Numbered from the stretch's first letter, positions 34,678-44,308 are shown. The stretch: 64,000 bases of DNA from an uncultured Muribaculaceae bacterium (GCA_910584055.1 CAJTZS010000003.1:1-64000); one strand, 5' to 3'. Translations and numbers: made by a program. Notes: generated by a model not told the origin, from the letters alone.

Positions 34678-35255
34678 TGGTTTTTCTTAAGGATGTTATA
34701 GAGGGTCTGGCGGTTGATGCCGAGTCGTTCCGCCGCGAGGGAGAGATTGCCGCCGCAGCGTTCGAGAGTGGCTTTGACGTGGGAAACCTTTATTTCATCG
34801 AGAGTCATGTTTTGACGCTCCGTTTCACGGAGCATTATTCTGCCGGCATCGGTGATGTTCCTGTGTTCGGTGCGCTTTCTTTGGTTTTTAGCTATCGCAC
34901 CATTTATTTTGCGTATCAGTTCATCGTTATTCCATGGCTTGGTGATAAAATCATCCGCACCATATTTCATCGCTTCCACGGCAAGCGAGATTTCACCGAA
35001 AGCTGTTATGAGGATCACTGCCGGCGGTTCCGGAATCTCTTTTATGTGTGAAAGCCAGAAAAGGCCTTCGGCTCCGTCAAGGCTTACGTTGTCGAAATTC
35101 ATATCCAGTATCACTGCGTCCACGTCGCCCTTAGCGAGCATTGCCGGAATCAGCCGTGGGTCGCCTGTGGGGATCACGCTATGACCGTCGGATTCAAGAA
35201 TCAGCTTAAGGCTCAGCCTTATTCCCTTATTATCATCTACTACAAGAAGTTTCAT
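34674..35255 (-). CDS. Response regulator with Fis-type DNA-binding domain
   Basis: 193 residues: receiver domain (phospho-acceptor Asp51 in AVILDMNF, Thr in LITAFGE, Lys in FITKPW) joined by a short linker to a Fis-family helix-turn-helix (NLSLAAERLGINRQTLYNIL). There is no AAA+ sigma-54 domain, so it is an ActR/PrrA-like regulator rather than NtrC. It is the first gene of a two-gene unit with the kinase. A TTGTCTAA/TTAGACAA palindrome in the divergent promoter region is the likely binding site (inference). Confidence 0.92.
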   Translation of the reverse strand: MKLLVVDDNKGIRLSLKLILESDGHSVIPTGDPRLIPAMLAKGDVDAVILDMNFDNVSLDGAEGLFWLSHIKEIPEPPAVILITAFGEISLAVEAMKYGADDFITKPWNNDELIRKINGAIAKNQRKRTEHRNITDAGRIMLRETERQNMTLDEIKVSHVKATLERCGGNLSLAAERLGINRQTLYNILKKNQ

Positions 35256-35327
35256 GTGATAAAATTACTTTATTTTATTGAAAAAATGGGATAGGGGTAG
35301 GATAAAATAATATCATTTGCAGTATCA

Positions 35328-35346
35328 TTGTCTAATTTTTAGACAA
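35328..35346. promoter_or_regulatory. Palindromic operator between the two-component system and the efflux operon
   Basis: TTGTCTAA-TTT-TTAGACAA has perfect 8-bp arms with a 3-nt spacer. It lies 37 bases upstream of the -33 element of the efflux operon. Position and symmetry fit a dimeric Fis-type response regulator. Confidence 0.6.
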
Positions 35347-35382
35347 AACGAACCTGAAAAGAATGCTTTGTCATGAATTTGC

Positions 35383-35413
35383 TTGAATTTGATAACGGTG
35401 AAATCTAAATTTG
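35383..35413 (+). promoter_or_regulatory. Promoter of the TolC/HlyD/MacB operon
   Basis: TTG at 35383-35385, 20 bases, TAAATTTG at 35406-35413. The -7 box overlaps an upstream in-frame TTG (35411), so translation must start further on, at 35438 or the next ATGs. Confidence 0.7.
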
Positions 35414-35437
35414 CATCAAGAAAATTTTACATTCTTA

Positions 35438-36739
35438 ATGATGATGAGACGAATACTGAGCATATTGGTTCTTATGTCTATGATAGCCGGCAGTTCCGAT
35501 GGAATGACACTCCGGGAATGCCTGTCGTATGCCAGGGAACATGCATATAAGAATGTTTTGAGCCGGATAGAAATCGAAAAAGCACGGAGCAGGAAACTTA
35601 TAGTTGCGTCCGGTTTTACTCCCGAAGTGTTTCTATCTTCAGGTGGTAACATCAGTTTTGGGCGCAATATCGATCCCGAAACCAACATCTACGACAACAA
35701 ACGCACTCTTTCCACCGCTTTTTCCCTCCAACTGTCGCTTCCAGTTTTTGACGGATTGGTGACGGTCAACAACCTTAAGGCGGCACGCATCGCAGAACTG
35801 CGTCAGATGAAATCCTCCGAGACCGAGGAAGACCGAATCTCTATAGCGGTAGTCAAGGCTTTTTATAATGTTATTTATTGTCGGGCTATGGTGGGGCAGA
35901 TGGAAAGCCAGCTTCAACGTGATTGCAAGAACCTCCGGGCCGTGGAGGAAGGAGAAAGGCTCGGCGTAAAAAGCGGCGCGGACGTGGCAGAAATGAGGTC
36001 TATTGTGGCAGCGGATGAATATGAGCTTACCAATCAGAGTAACCTTCTTGAGAAGGCACGCCTGCAATTAAAGGGGGAGATGGGGATGGACCTCTCGACT
36101 CCAGCAATAGAGGTGTCGGAAGAGGAAGATGTGTGGCGCATGTCGGCAGAAGGGTTCGTTAACCCCCGGATCGCTGAGGCGCAGATGTCGCTTCTGGAAA
36201 GTGAATACCGCTACCGCGCCGCCAAGGGGGCTTTCATGCCGCGTCTGTCGTTGAGCGGAGGAGTGTCGACGTCTTATTATAAAATGATGGGTTCAGGCTT
36301 GACGGCTCCCGGATTTTCCAAGCAATGGAAAGACAATATGGGACAATATGTAGGATTGTCGTTGACGATTCCTATATTCAACGGGACGGGAGACATTCAC
36401 CGGCTGCGTTACGCGAGGACAGAAGTGATTGAACAGAAGGTGCGCCTTGAAGAGACAGAATATGAGATTGAAAAAGAGATTGCCGACGCACGTCTTGACT
36501 ATGAATCCGCAATCAAGGAATGTAAATCGGCATCATTAAGGTATGAAGCGGAAGAACTCGCATTCAATGCCGTCCAGCGGAAATTCGAACTCGGCGGTGT
36601 TTCCGCCCTCGATCTTTACACATCCGGAGCCAAACTCGCTACCGCGCGGGCAAACCTTGAAGGGAAAAGAATCCAACGCATAATCAGCGGAATCTTGCTG
36701 AATTATTACCTGAGCGGGGAGATTATAGCTAACAATTAA
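35438..36739 (+). CDS. TolC family outer-membrane efflux protein
   Basis: About 433 residues with a signal peptide (MMMRRILSILVLMSMIAGSSDG) and two outer-membrane efflux protein repeats (about 25-210 and 235-433) made of long helices and beta strands, for example LRECLSYAREHAYKN and FGRNIDPETNIYDNKRTLST. It forms the trimeric channel for the adaptor and ABC transporter encoded next. Three consecutive ATG codons (35438, 35441, 35444) are possible starts. The adaptor gene follows after 10 bases. Confidence 0.92.
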   Translation: MMMRRILSILVLMSMIAGSSDGMTLRECLSYAREHAYKNVLSRIEIEKARSRKLIVASGFTPEVFLSSGGNISFGRNIDPETNIYDNKRTLSTAFSLQLSLPVFDGLVTVNNLKAARIAELRQMKSSETEEDRISIAVVKAFYNVIYCRAMVGQMESQLQRDCKNLRAVEEGERLGVKSGADVAEMRSIVAADEYELTNQSNLLEKARLQLKGEMGMDLSTPAIEVSEEEDVWRMSAEGFVNPRIAEAQMSLLESEYRYRAAKGAFMPRLSLSGGVSTSYYKMMGSGLTAPGFSKQWKDNMGQYVGLSLTIPIFNGTGDIHRLRYARTEVIEQKVRLEETEYEIEKEIADARLDYESAIKECKSASLRYEAEELAFNAVQRKFELGGVSALDLYTSGAKLATARANLEGKRIQRIISGILLNYYLSGEIIANN

Positions 36740-36749
36740 TAAATAAATT

Positions 36750-38003
36750 ATGGACAGGGAGATAATAAGGAAGTATCCGAGGTTGAGGAAATATATTGCA
36801 ATAGGGCTACCGGTTCTCACGGTGGTTGCACTTGGCATATGGGCGATCTGTGCGAACAGGACAAAAACATATCGCACGGACAAGGCCGGAATGACGTTCG
36901 GGGAAGTGACGCGGGGCACTTTCAATGATTATATACGGCTTAGCGGGAAGATTGAGACAGGAATGGTGGTTCAGCTGTCAGCGATGGAGACTGGTATCGT
37001 GGAACATAAATGGGTTGAAGAGGGGGCGAGTGTAAATTCGGGAGACTTGATATTGACTTTGCACAATCCTAATCTGCGGCAGCAGATTCTCGATTCCGAA
37101 TCGCAGTTGGCTGAGCGTCAGAATATGCTTCGCGACACGGAATTGGCCATGGAGAAAGAGCGGATGCAACTTAAACAGGATCTTCTGACCGCCCGCACTG
37201 AGCTTACCCGCAAGAGGAGGTTATATATCCAACAGAAAACCCTCTTTGAAGAGAAACTGACTTCACGGGAAGAATTTCTTAAGGCAGAGGAGGATTACCG
37301 TTTGGCGGAAGAGAACCTGAAATTGATAGGGACGCGCCTGAGGCAGGATTCAATCTATCGGTCGGTGCAGCTTTCGATGATGCGCGAGAGCCTTGACAAT
37401 ATGCGGCAGAACTTGTTGCTCGTGCGCCAGCGTGCCGACAATCTCAATATCCGGGCATCCCGCAGCGGACAGCTCGGTAGCCTGACCGCGGAGATAGGAC
37501 AGAGCATTGCGGCCGGTCAGCAGGTGGGTCAGATAAACATGACTGACAATTATAAACTGACAGCGATGGTTGACGAGCATTATGTAGACAGGGTCGAACC
37601 GGGGCAGGCAGGCAAGATGGAGCGTAACGGTAAGGAACATTCCGTAAGGGTGAATAAGGTATATCCGGAGGTTGATCAGGGTAAATTCAAGGTCGACCTG
37701 ACGATAGAGGGTGTACTGCCTGAAAACATCAGGGTAGGTCAGTCGTTTCATATTGACTTGCAGCTCGGTGAGGCGGTGGAGGCTGTTATGGTGCCGAGAG
37801 GTTCATTTTTCCAGACTACCGGCGGTAACTGGGTGTATGTGGTGGAGAGCGATGGTAAAGGCGCATATAAGCGGTCTGTCAAAGTAGGGAGACAGAATCC
37901 CCGATATTACGAAATACTTGACGGACTGAAACCGGGAGAGCGCATCATAACCAGCAGTTATGCCGATTTCGGGGAGGCGGACCGCATTATAATTGACAAT
38001 TAA
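36750..38003 (+). CDS. HlyD/MacA-type efflux periplasmic adaptor
   Basis: A 417-residue membrane-fusion protein anchored by one N-terminal segment (about 14-35, IAIGLPVLTVVALGIW). It has a biotinyl-lipoyl-like domain (EEGASVNSGDLILTLHNP), a long coiled-coil hairpin (about 100-230), a beta-barrel (QINMTDNYKLTAMVDEHYVD) and a membrane-proximal domain. It links the TolC channel to the FtsX-like ABC permease. It is tightly spaced between the two, so it is a subunit of one machine. The cargo is unknown. Confidence 0.92.
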   Translation: MDREIIRKYPRLRKYIAIGLPVLTVVALGIWAICANRTKTYRTDKAGMTFGEVTRGTFNDYIRLSGKIETGMVVQLSAMETGIVEHKWVEEGASVNSGDLILTLHNPNLRQQILDSESQLAERQNMLRDTELAMEKERMQLKQDLLTARTELTRKRRLYIQQKTLFEEKLTSREEFLKAEEDYRLAEENLKLIGTRLRQDSIYRSVQLSMMRESLDNMRQNLLLVRQRADNLNIRASRSGQLGSLTAEIGQSIAAGQQVGQINMTDNYKLTAMVDEHYVDRVEPGQAGKMERNGKEHSVRVNKVYPEVDQGKFKVDLTIEGVLPENIRVGQSFHIDLQLGEAVEAVMVPRGSFFQTTGGNWVYVVESDGKGAYKRSVKVGRQNPRYYEILDGLKPGERIITSSYADFGEADRIIIDN

Positions 38004-38018
38004 AACAAGAATAATATT

Positions 38019-38702
38019 ATGAAGTTAGAAGTTAAGAACTTGGAGAAGGTGTTCCGCACGGACAGTGTGGAGACCATGGCTCTGAATAATGTCTCTTTCA
38101 CTGTGAATGACGGTGACTTTGTCGCGGTGATGGGACCTTCCGGATGTGGAAAATCTACGTTGCTCAATATTCTCGGTCTGTTGGATAATCCGACCTCCGG
38201 AAGCTATCTCCTTGGCGGCGAAGAGATGGCGGGAAAGAAGGAGAAGGAGCGCACCGATTACAGGAAAGGGAAGATAGGTTTCATATTCCAGTCGTTCAAC
38301 CTTATCGATGATATGAATGTGAAGGATAACATAATGCTTCCGCTCAATAACCTTAAGATGAGCAAAGAGGAGAGAAATCGGCGTGTGGATGAGGCGATGG
38401 AGAGGATGGGGATTTCCCACCGCAGCCGCCATTATCCCGCCCAACTTTCAGGGGGTCAGCAGCAAAGGGTGGCGATAGCGCGGGCCATTGTCTCGAATCC
38501 CGGCCTTATACTTGCCGACGAGCCGACAGGAAACCTTGATTCCAAGAACAGCGAGGAGGTGTTGTCGCTTCTTGGCGAACTTCATAAGGAGGGGGCGACC
38601 GTGATTATGGTGACGCATTCCATGAGCGATGCAGCCCATGCCGATTATATTATCAACCTGTTTGACGGGCAGATCGTTGAGAGCCTTAAAAATAAGATGT
38701 AG
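38019..38702 (+). CDS. ABC transporter ATP-binding protein (MacB/LolD type)
   Basis: A 227-residue ATPase with Walker A GPSGCGKSTLLN, Q-loop FIFQSFNLIDD, signature LSGGQQQRVAIARAI, Walker B LILADEPTGNLDS and H-loop VTHS. This subgroup powers FtsX-like mechanotransmission permeases that export peptides, drugs or lipoproteins from the periplasm. The permease gene starts 2 bases after its stop. Confidence 0.95.
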   Translation: MKLEVKNLEKVFRTDSVETMALNNVSFTVNDGDFVAVMGPSGCGKSTLLNILGLLDNPTSGSYLLGGEEMAGKKEKERTDYRKGKIGFIFQSFNLIDDMNVKDNIMLPLNNLKMSKEERNRRVDEAMERMGISHRSRHYPAQLSGGQQQRVAIARAIVSNPGLILADEPTGNLDSKNSEEVLSLLGELHKEGATVIMVTHSMSDAAHADYIINLFDGQIVESLKNKM

Positions 38703-38704
38703 CT

Positions 38705-41077
38705 ATGTTTAGATTTCTGATAACCGATTTGCGCCGCAACATCACGAAGACGTTGTGCCTTACCTTGGGCATGGCGACCGGACTTCTGCTTGTGGCGAAG
38801 ATATATTTTGAAAAGAGCTATGACACTTCCTATCCCGCTGCGGATCGGATTCACCTTGTCACGGAAAGCGTAACGATAGATGGGGAATATAGGGAATATA
38901 ACAATACTCCGGGTGCGATTGCGCCCGGATTGAAGCGTTATTCACCTCTTGTGGAGAGCGCGACAAGAAACCGTCCCCTTTTAGGCAGATCCATAATAAA
39001 GACCCAGGATGGACGCGAGTTTGAGATTCCGGCGGCATGTATGGCTGATTCTTCTCATTTCGATGTGTTTCCCGCCCAGATACTCGCCGGGAATCCCCAT
39101 GATGCGCTCAACGTGGCCGGGCAGTGCATGATTCCCCGGTCGCTTGCAGAGAAAATAGGTCCTGACGCAATGGGTTCCACAATTTTCTTTCCCGATTATT
39201 CTCTGGAATATCCGGTGCTTATCGGTGGCGTTTATGAAGATTATCCCCTTAATTCCTCAATCGGGAATCAGGTTTATCTGTCGCTTTCAACCCTTCCCCT
39301 TATTTTCAGTTTCGATGGAAGGGACAATTGGGTCGGGAATGACGGATACCAGAGTTTCATAAAGCTTGTTCCGGGTGCAGACCCTGATGATTTGAAGCCC
39401 GCGATACGGAAGATGCTTGAGGATAATGTCGACAATGAATCGTTGGAGGTGTTCCATTTCAATATCGGCACCCGACCGTTGAGGGGGAAGCATGCCTCTG
39501 ACGAAGGGGTTAAGATGATGATATGGGTGATGTCGCTTCTGGCGGCCATATTGTTGCTGAGTTCCTCTTTCAATTATTTGCTTATTGTCATAGGGCAGGT
39601 GGCTAAAAGGGAGAAGGAGATGGCGGTACGCAAATGTTTCGGGACAGGGAATGCAAAGCTTCTCGGCATGATTGCCGGGGAGAGCCTGTTTTTCCTTGTC
39701 GTCTCGGTGTTGCTGGCACTGCTTATTGCCGGTGTTTTCTCCAACCAATGCCGGGATATATTGGGATATTCGGCTGAGGAACTTTTGTCTACGGGTAAGG
39801 TGTGGCTTGTTGAATCGGGAGTCTGTATAATCGTGTTCATAATCACCGGTGTGATTCCGGCATGGATATATTGCCGCACACCTGTAGCACGGGCGTTCCG
39901 GCGCAATCCCCGCGGACGCAGGGGGTGGAAGCTCGCCCTGCTGTCGGCCCAGTTCACCGCTACCGCTTTCCTGCTGTGCCTTTTGGTGCTTGTCGGGCGG
40001 CAATACCGCCTGATGGCTTCCGCCGACATGGGTTTCGACTACAGGGATGTCGCGACGGCTTCGCTTAGCGGTGTGCCGCAGAATGCCCGGGAGAGGATTG
40101 TCTCGGAACTGCGGAGTCTCGGTGTGGTGAAATCGGTTGCATCTGCCGAACATGATTTCATAAGCCGGGCTTCCGGTAATAATGTGTGGCTTGGTGAAGA
40201 CAATTCGAATCAGGTGAACGTGGCTGACATGTATTGGGCGAACCCTGAGATTTTCGATGTGATGGGGATGGAGTTCAGACAGGGAGAAGGTTTCGGGGAA
40301 TGGGCGGACTCGCTTTCACACAACGTGGTGGTGGAGGAGCGATTTGTCGGTGTCTTGCAAAATAATTTCGGTGAAAAGGACTCGGATATCGTAGGGAAGC
40401 GGTTTAATATCACCGAACATTTGGGTCTCGACGGCAGCATGGAGTTCACGGTCAGCGGGGTTGTGAAAGATATGCGGCGCGGCGGTTTCGGTAGGGTGGA
40501 TGCAGATACGAGGGCAGGGGTGCTCTTCCCTTCGTCAAAGATACAGAATAATCTGTATGTGCGGTTTCATGAACTGACTCCGGAATCGATTGAAAAAGCA
40601 CGCAATCTTATTTCCTCTGTATACCCGGATAAGGATATTTTCCTTGTTCCTATGAAGACACGGGTTGACGTGCTGAATCAGGAAGTGAAGAAATTTGGAG
40701 AGTCAGTGATGATTGCGGGTGTCGTGATCCTGTTGATTTCGCTGATAGGTCTGACAGGTTATACCACGGATGAGGTTCAGCGCAGGGCAAGGGAGATTGC
40801 GGTGCGGAAGGTCAACGGCTCATCGGTATCACAGATTCTGACGCTCCTATGTCTGGACATCTCGAAGGTGGCAGTGCCATCCCTCCTTGCGGGAGGGGCG
40901 GCGGCACTGATCGTGGGGCGGAGGTGGTTGATGCAATTTACGGATCAGGCGTCTCTGTCGCCGGGATGGATGCTTTTATGCATAGTCTTGATTTTCAGTT
41001 TATTGCTAATGGCTGTCGTGCTGAAAAGTATGAAGGTGGCAAAGGCGAACCCTGTGGAATATTTGCGGAGTGAGTAA
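38705..41077 (+). CDS. FtsX-like ABC transporter permease
   Basis: 790 residues with two MacB-like periplasmic core domains and two FtsX membrane units. TM1 is at about 12-30; a periplasmic domain runs to about 265; TMs follow at about 275-300, 325-345, 365-390 and 412-432; the second periplasmic domain is about 435-660; TMs follow at about 665-690, 720-745 and 755-780. The REKEMAVRKCFG and RAREIAVRKVNG stretches are the conserved cytoplasmic turns. It is a duplicated, double-length permease, typical of Bacteroidetes. It is the last gene of the efflux operon. Confidence 0.9.
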   Translation: MFRFLITDLRRNITKTLCLTLGMATGLLLVAKIYFEKSYDTSYPAADRIHLVTESVTIDGEYREYNNTPGAIAPGLKRYSPLVESATRNRPLLGRSIIKTQDGREFEIPAACMADSSHFDVFPAQILAGNPHDALNVAGQCMIPRSLAEKIGPDAMGSTIFFPDYSLEYPVLIGGVYEDYPLNSSIGNQVYLSLSTLPLIFSFDGRDNWVGNDGYQSFIKLVPGADPDDLKPAIRKMLEDNVDNESLEVFHFNIGTRPLRGKHASDEGVKMMIWVMSLLAAILLLSSSFNYLLIVIGQVAKREKEMAVRKCFGTGNAKLLGMIAGESLFFLVVSVLLALLIAGVFSNQCRDILGYSAEELLSTGKVWLVESGVCIIVFIITGVIPAWIYCRTPVARAFRRNPRGRRGWKLALLSAQFTATAFLLCLLVLVGRQYRLMASADMGFDYRDVATASLSGVPQNARERIVSELRSLGVVKSVASAEHDFISRASGNNVWLGEDNSNQVNVADMYWANPEIFDVMGMEFRQGEGFGEWADSLSHNVVVEERFVGVLQNNFGEKDSDIVGKRFNITEHLGLDGSMEFTVSGVVKDMRRGGFGRVDADTRAGVLFPSSKIQNNLYVRFHELTPESIEKARNLISSVYPDKDIFLVPMKTRVDVLNQEVKKFGESVMIAGVVILLISLIGLTGYTTDEVQRRAREIAVRKVNGSSVSQILTLLCLDISKVAVPSLLAGGAAALIVGRRWLMQFTDQASLSPGWMLLCIVLIFSLLLMAVVLKSMKVAKANPVEYLRSE

Positions 41078-41138
41078 GGACGAGAATGAAGGTATGGGCA
41101 AGTGGTGAACATAGGATAATATAAATTTGTTATTTATA

Positions 41139-41167
41139 TTGATTATAAATAAAAATATGTAAATTTG
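41139..41167 (+). promoter_or_regulatory. Possible promoter of the second TonB receptor
   Basis: TTG at 41139-41141, 18 bases, TAAATTTG at 41160-41167; a second TAAATTTG lies at 41122. The spacing is slightly short of the usual 19-21. No riboswitch-like fold was recognised in the 143-base gap. Confidence 0.4.
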
Positions 41168-41220
41168 TAATCGTTGTTTGGATTCATTCCATATTGCTAA
41201 TTATATAACCGATTTACACT

Positions 41221-43077
41221 ATGTTTATCCATTTTGCCTTGACCGGGGTGTTGACGGTGGCTTCTGCCGCAGTCAATGATACCGTTAGATTGCCGGAGGT
41301 GGTTGCGGAAGCTCCTGCGAAAACAAACGTCACCCTCCTTCCTCTGAATACCAATGTGGTTACGGAGGCAGTTATCGAAAAGTCGGCGGAGACTTCGCTT
41401 CTGCCGGTGCTTGTGAACCGCGTGCCGGGTCTGTTCGTCACGGAACGCGGATTCGCGGGTTACGGCGCTTCGGGAGGTTCGGCCGGAGCTGTGAATATTC
41501 GTGGTGTGGGACAAGGAAACAAGGTCCTTTTTCTCATCGACGGACAGCCGCAGTGGGCTGGCGTGTTCGGACATGCGATGCCGGATACTTATGTCACCAA
41601 CGGAGTTGAGCGTGTCGAGATTGTGAAGGGTCCCTCTTCGCTGATTTATGGCTCCAACGCGATGGGCGGTTCCGTCAACATAATCACGCGCCGTCATCTC
41701 CAGGATGGTTTCACCGGGCGTGCACGTGCTGAGTTCGGGTCGTTCACTACCCAGAAGTTCGGTCTTACCACCGGATATAGAAAAGGTAAATTCGGTGTGA
41801 CTCTTGCCGGAGCGCTCGACCGGTCGAATGGCTATCGTGAGAACAGCGAGTTCTGGAATGCCAACGAGTTCATGCAGCTCCAGTATAATCCGGTAAAGGA
41901 ATGGGAAGTCGGTACGACGGTGGAGATGAACCAGACCAAGGCCAACAACCCAGGTACGGAACAGTCTCCCCTTGTGAGCATGTGGACGAAAGTGAACCGC
42001 GGCACGGCTTCCATTTATGCTAAAGATAACTATGATATAGCCACCGGTGGGGTCCAGGCGTTCATCAACTGGGGACGCAACTGGGTTGACGACGGGTATG
42101 CCCCCGATGCTGTCCCTACGGATTATATCTTCAACTCTACAGACTATAACATGGGCTTCACCCTCTATCAGACATTGAACCTATGGAAAGGGAACGACCT
42201 CTCGGCAGGTATTGACTTCATGCATTGGGGAGGGCATGTATGGAACACAGGTAAGGATGATATCTCGCGCCGCAGCTCCGAGTTCAAGGGATGCGAGAAC
42301 GAGATTGCGGGATATGTGATGATGCAGCAAAGTTTCTGGGATGAACTCCTGTCGCTCAATGCGGGGGTGCGTCTGCAGCATGGCTCACAGTATGGCAACG
42401 AGTGGGTGCCTCAGGCGGGATTCATTCTCAAACCATATAAGGGAGGGTCTTTGAAATTCTCCTTCAGCAAAGGATTCCGCGCCCCGAATCTCCGCGAGCT
42501 TTACCTTTATCCCCCGGCAAATGCGAACCTTAAGCCCGAATACATGTGGAACTATGACGTGGAGTTCCGTCAGTGGCTTTTTGATAATCGCTTTAACTTC
42601 GGGCTGTCGGTCTTCTTCATAGACGGAAAGAATATGATTCAGACGGCACGGGTTGACGGGCGTCCGCGCAATGTCAACACAGGCACATTCATCAACAAAG
42701 GTTTCGAGGTTGATGCGGCATACCACATCAATGACCAATGGAGTGCAAGCGCCAACTACAGTTATCTGCATACCACTAACGACAACCTCCTTGGCGCGCC
42801 CAAGAACAAGCTCAACGCGGAAGTCAGCTACTCTCCCGGCAATCTTGAGCTGACCCTGGAGTCGAACACCATCTGGAGTCTATACACCGGTGGACCCGCG
42901 GGGCACACGCAGAGCTATTCTCTGCTCAACCTCCGCGCCGCCTACACCTTCCACTCCAAATGTGATGTGCGCCCCTTCCTGAAGCTCGACAACCTGCTGA
43001 ACAAGCATTACGAAATCATGTACGGCTGCCCGATGCCCGGCTTCACCCTGATGGGCGGCGTCGAAGTCAAGTTTTAA
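41221..43077 (+). CDS. TonB-dependent receptor (BtuB/FepA-like)
   Basis: A 618-residue outer-membrane receptor with a short signal peptide (MFIHFALTGVLTVASA), a plug domain (VLVNRVPGLFVTERG, IRGVGQGNKVLFLIDGQPQ, VERVEIVKGPSSLIYGSNAMGGSVNI) and a barrel ending MGGVEVKF. It lacks the carboxypeptidase-like domain and a SusD partner, so it resembles vitamin B12, siderophore or haem receptors. The substrate cannot be set from sequence. It stands alone, with a structured repeat after it. Confidence 0.88.
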   Translation: MFIHFALTGVLTVASAAVNDTVRLPEVVAEAPAKTNVTLLPLNTNVVTEAVIEKSAETSLLPVLVNRVPGLFVTERGFAGYGASGGSAGAVNIRGVGQGNKVLFLIDGQPQWAGVFGHAMPDTYVTNGVERVEIVKGPSSLIYGSNAMGGSVNIITRRHLQDGFTGRARAEFGSFTTQKFGLTTGYRKGKFGVTLAGALDRSNGYRENSEFWNANEFMQLQYNPVKEWEVGTTVEMNQTKANNPGTEQSPLVSMWTKVNRGTASIYAKDNYDIATGGVQAFINWGRNWVDDGYAPDAVPTDYIFNSTDYNMGFTLYQTLNLWKGNDLSAGIDFMHWGGHVWNTGKDDISRRSSEFKGCENEIAGYVMMQQSFWDELLSLNAGVRLQHGSQYGNEWVPQAGFILKPYKGGSLKFSFSKGFRAPNLRELYLYPPANANLKPEYMWNYDVEFRQWLFDNRFNFGLSVFFIDGKNMIQTARVDGRPRNVNTGTFINKGFEVDAAYHINDQWSASANYSYLHTTNDNLLGAPKNKLNAEVSYSPGNLELTLESNTIWSLYTGGPAGHTQSYSLLNLRAAYTFHSKCDVRPFLKLDNLLNKHYEIMYGCPMPGFTLMGGVEVKF

Positions 43078-43083
43078 ATTCTA

Positions 43084-43213
43084 CGAGGATGTGTCATAAC
43101 GGCCCGTCTGGGTCATCGGCTGAATGATTCGGCTTCGGTCATTGACGAAAGTCAACTCCCTTCAGCTTCACATTCAGTCGCTTACTATCCGGACCATTCT
43201 GACAGCATCCTCG
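43084..43213. repeat. Imperfect palindromic intergenic element
   Basis: The left arm 43084-43106 (CGAGGATGTGTCATAACGGC...) is an imperfect inverted copy of 43190-43213 (...CTGACAGCATCCTCG). Inside are CTGAATG/CATTCAG arms (43120-43126, 43171-43177) and a TTGAC-GAAA-GTCAA hairpin. It lies between convergent genes, so it may double as a terminator. Confidence 0.55.
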
Positions 43214-43278
43214 CCATCTGACTAAAATGAAGGCGAGAAACTTGGGCGAGAGCAGAGTTATATCGCACGATAGCGCGA

Positions 43279-43293
43279 ATGCACCGGGTGCAT
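43279..43293. repeat. Short palindrome ATGCACC-G-GGTGCAT
   Basis: A perfect 7-bp-arm palindrome, one of three related sites (also 45012-45028 and 48866-48885). Confidence 0.5.
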
Positions 43294-43306
43294 CATGACA
43301 TATCCT

Positions 43307-44308
43307 TTATCGTAACAGGAACTGGCGGTAGTGGTAGCTGGAGAGGTATGACTCCTTCAGGTCTTCGGATAAGAAGGAGCACCGGATGAGAGTGTCGGCG
43401 GCAGGATTAGGATTACTGAAGCGGGTTATTTCTTTTTCAACGAGTGGGATTGGTAGGCCAATTCGTTTGCCGAATTCCAGAAAGTCTTTTTTAGAGACTT
43501 GCCTGGTGTCGCAAAGATGCATGCCTTCTTTAAATAATCCATTTCCAAGTGCGAATATCTGCGGTTCCCATGTCTGCAATGAGGTATTGATAAGGTCATA
43601 AGCCGGTGCCAGATGGTATTCCTCCCCTGTATTTATGAGTGAGAAGTTTTTTAAATGGGCATCATCATTGAGCACTATGAAATTGAAAACAACAATTCTG
43701 AAAAACTTTAAGATGTCAATTGCGGACGATTTTACATACCTTCGTATTATGTCGGCGCATTCTTCATAGCTGCCGTTGCAGTATTTATAGTCAGAACCTC
43801 CGTCCTTATTTGTTACACCCATGAGAGACGCGAAATCTTCTTGTGCATATTTCCCTTTTGGATGAATGTCAAACCTGCGTGTCAGATATGCCATCTGTCC
43901 ATCCTGAAAGAAGCATATACCATTGGCAGCGGTTTCAATCTTGTAGATTTGCGATGCAAGTTGCATGGTCAGATTTTCATTTGCCGCGCAGTAGTCATGG
44001 TTTATGATTTGATATCCCACCGGTCGGGGCTTCAGTATATATTGACTTCTTTCATCATTATCAGAATATCTCAATGAATCAGCCTCGATGACCATACCGA
44101 ACTTTGACTGCGCTCCGGACAAGGATAGCCGCCCTACATTTTTCAATGCTTCTCTATTGCCTATCAGTGAATTTGCCGGTGATTCATAAGGCAATATATG
44201 ATTGACTTTTTGACCTCCGAAAAGTAGTTTCAAAGCTTGGGGAGAATAAGATTCGAAACCTTCGGTAAGGAGCGAGGGACATCTGTTTATTTCTATTTTC
44301 ATGGTCAA
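43307..44308 (-). CDS. hipT: HipA-like serine/threonine kinase toxin (HipT-type, lacks N-terminal subdomain)
   Basis: A 333-residue HipA C-terminal kinase. The Gly-rich loop reads GRLSLSGAQSKFGM with two serines (Ser62, Ser64) in the S-x-S arrangement reported as autophosphorylation sites in HipT. Also visible are Lys93 in ILKP, the catalytic loop NDDAHLKNFSL (Asp216, Asn221) and the metal-binding Asp238 in APAYDLINT. The HipA N-terminal subdomain is absent here and encoded by the gene just upstream. HipA-family kinases phosphorylate aminoacyl-tRNA synthetases and arrest growth; the target of this one is unknown. It starts immediately after the upstream stop codon, so the genes are translationally coupled. 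Confidence 0.85.
   Translation of the reverse strand: MTMKIEINRCPSLLTEGFESYSPQALKLLFGGQKVNHILPYESPANSLIGNREALKNVGRLSLSGAQSKFGMVIEADSLRYSDNDERSQYILKPRPVGYQIINHDYCAANENLTMQLASQIYKIETAANGICFFQDGQMAYLTRRFDIHPKGKYAQEDFASLMGVTNKDGGSDYKYCNGSYEECADIIRRYVKSSAIDILKFFRIVVFNFIVLNDDAHLKNFSLINTGEEYHLAPAYDLINTSLQTWEPQIFALGNGLFKEGMHLCDTRQVSKKDFLEFGKRIGLPIPLVEKEITRFSNPNPAADTLIRCSFLSEDLKESYLSSYHYRQFLLR

Noticed and set aside
41078..41220. Cobalamin riboswitch upstream of the BtuB-like receptor
   Set aside because: The gap is A/T-rich, only 143 bases, and no B12-box-like conserved sequence was recognised.
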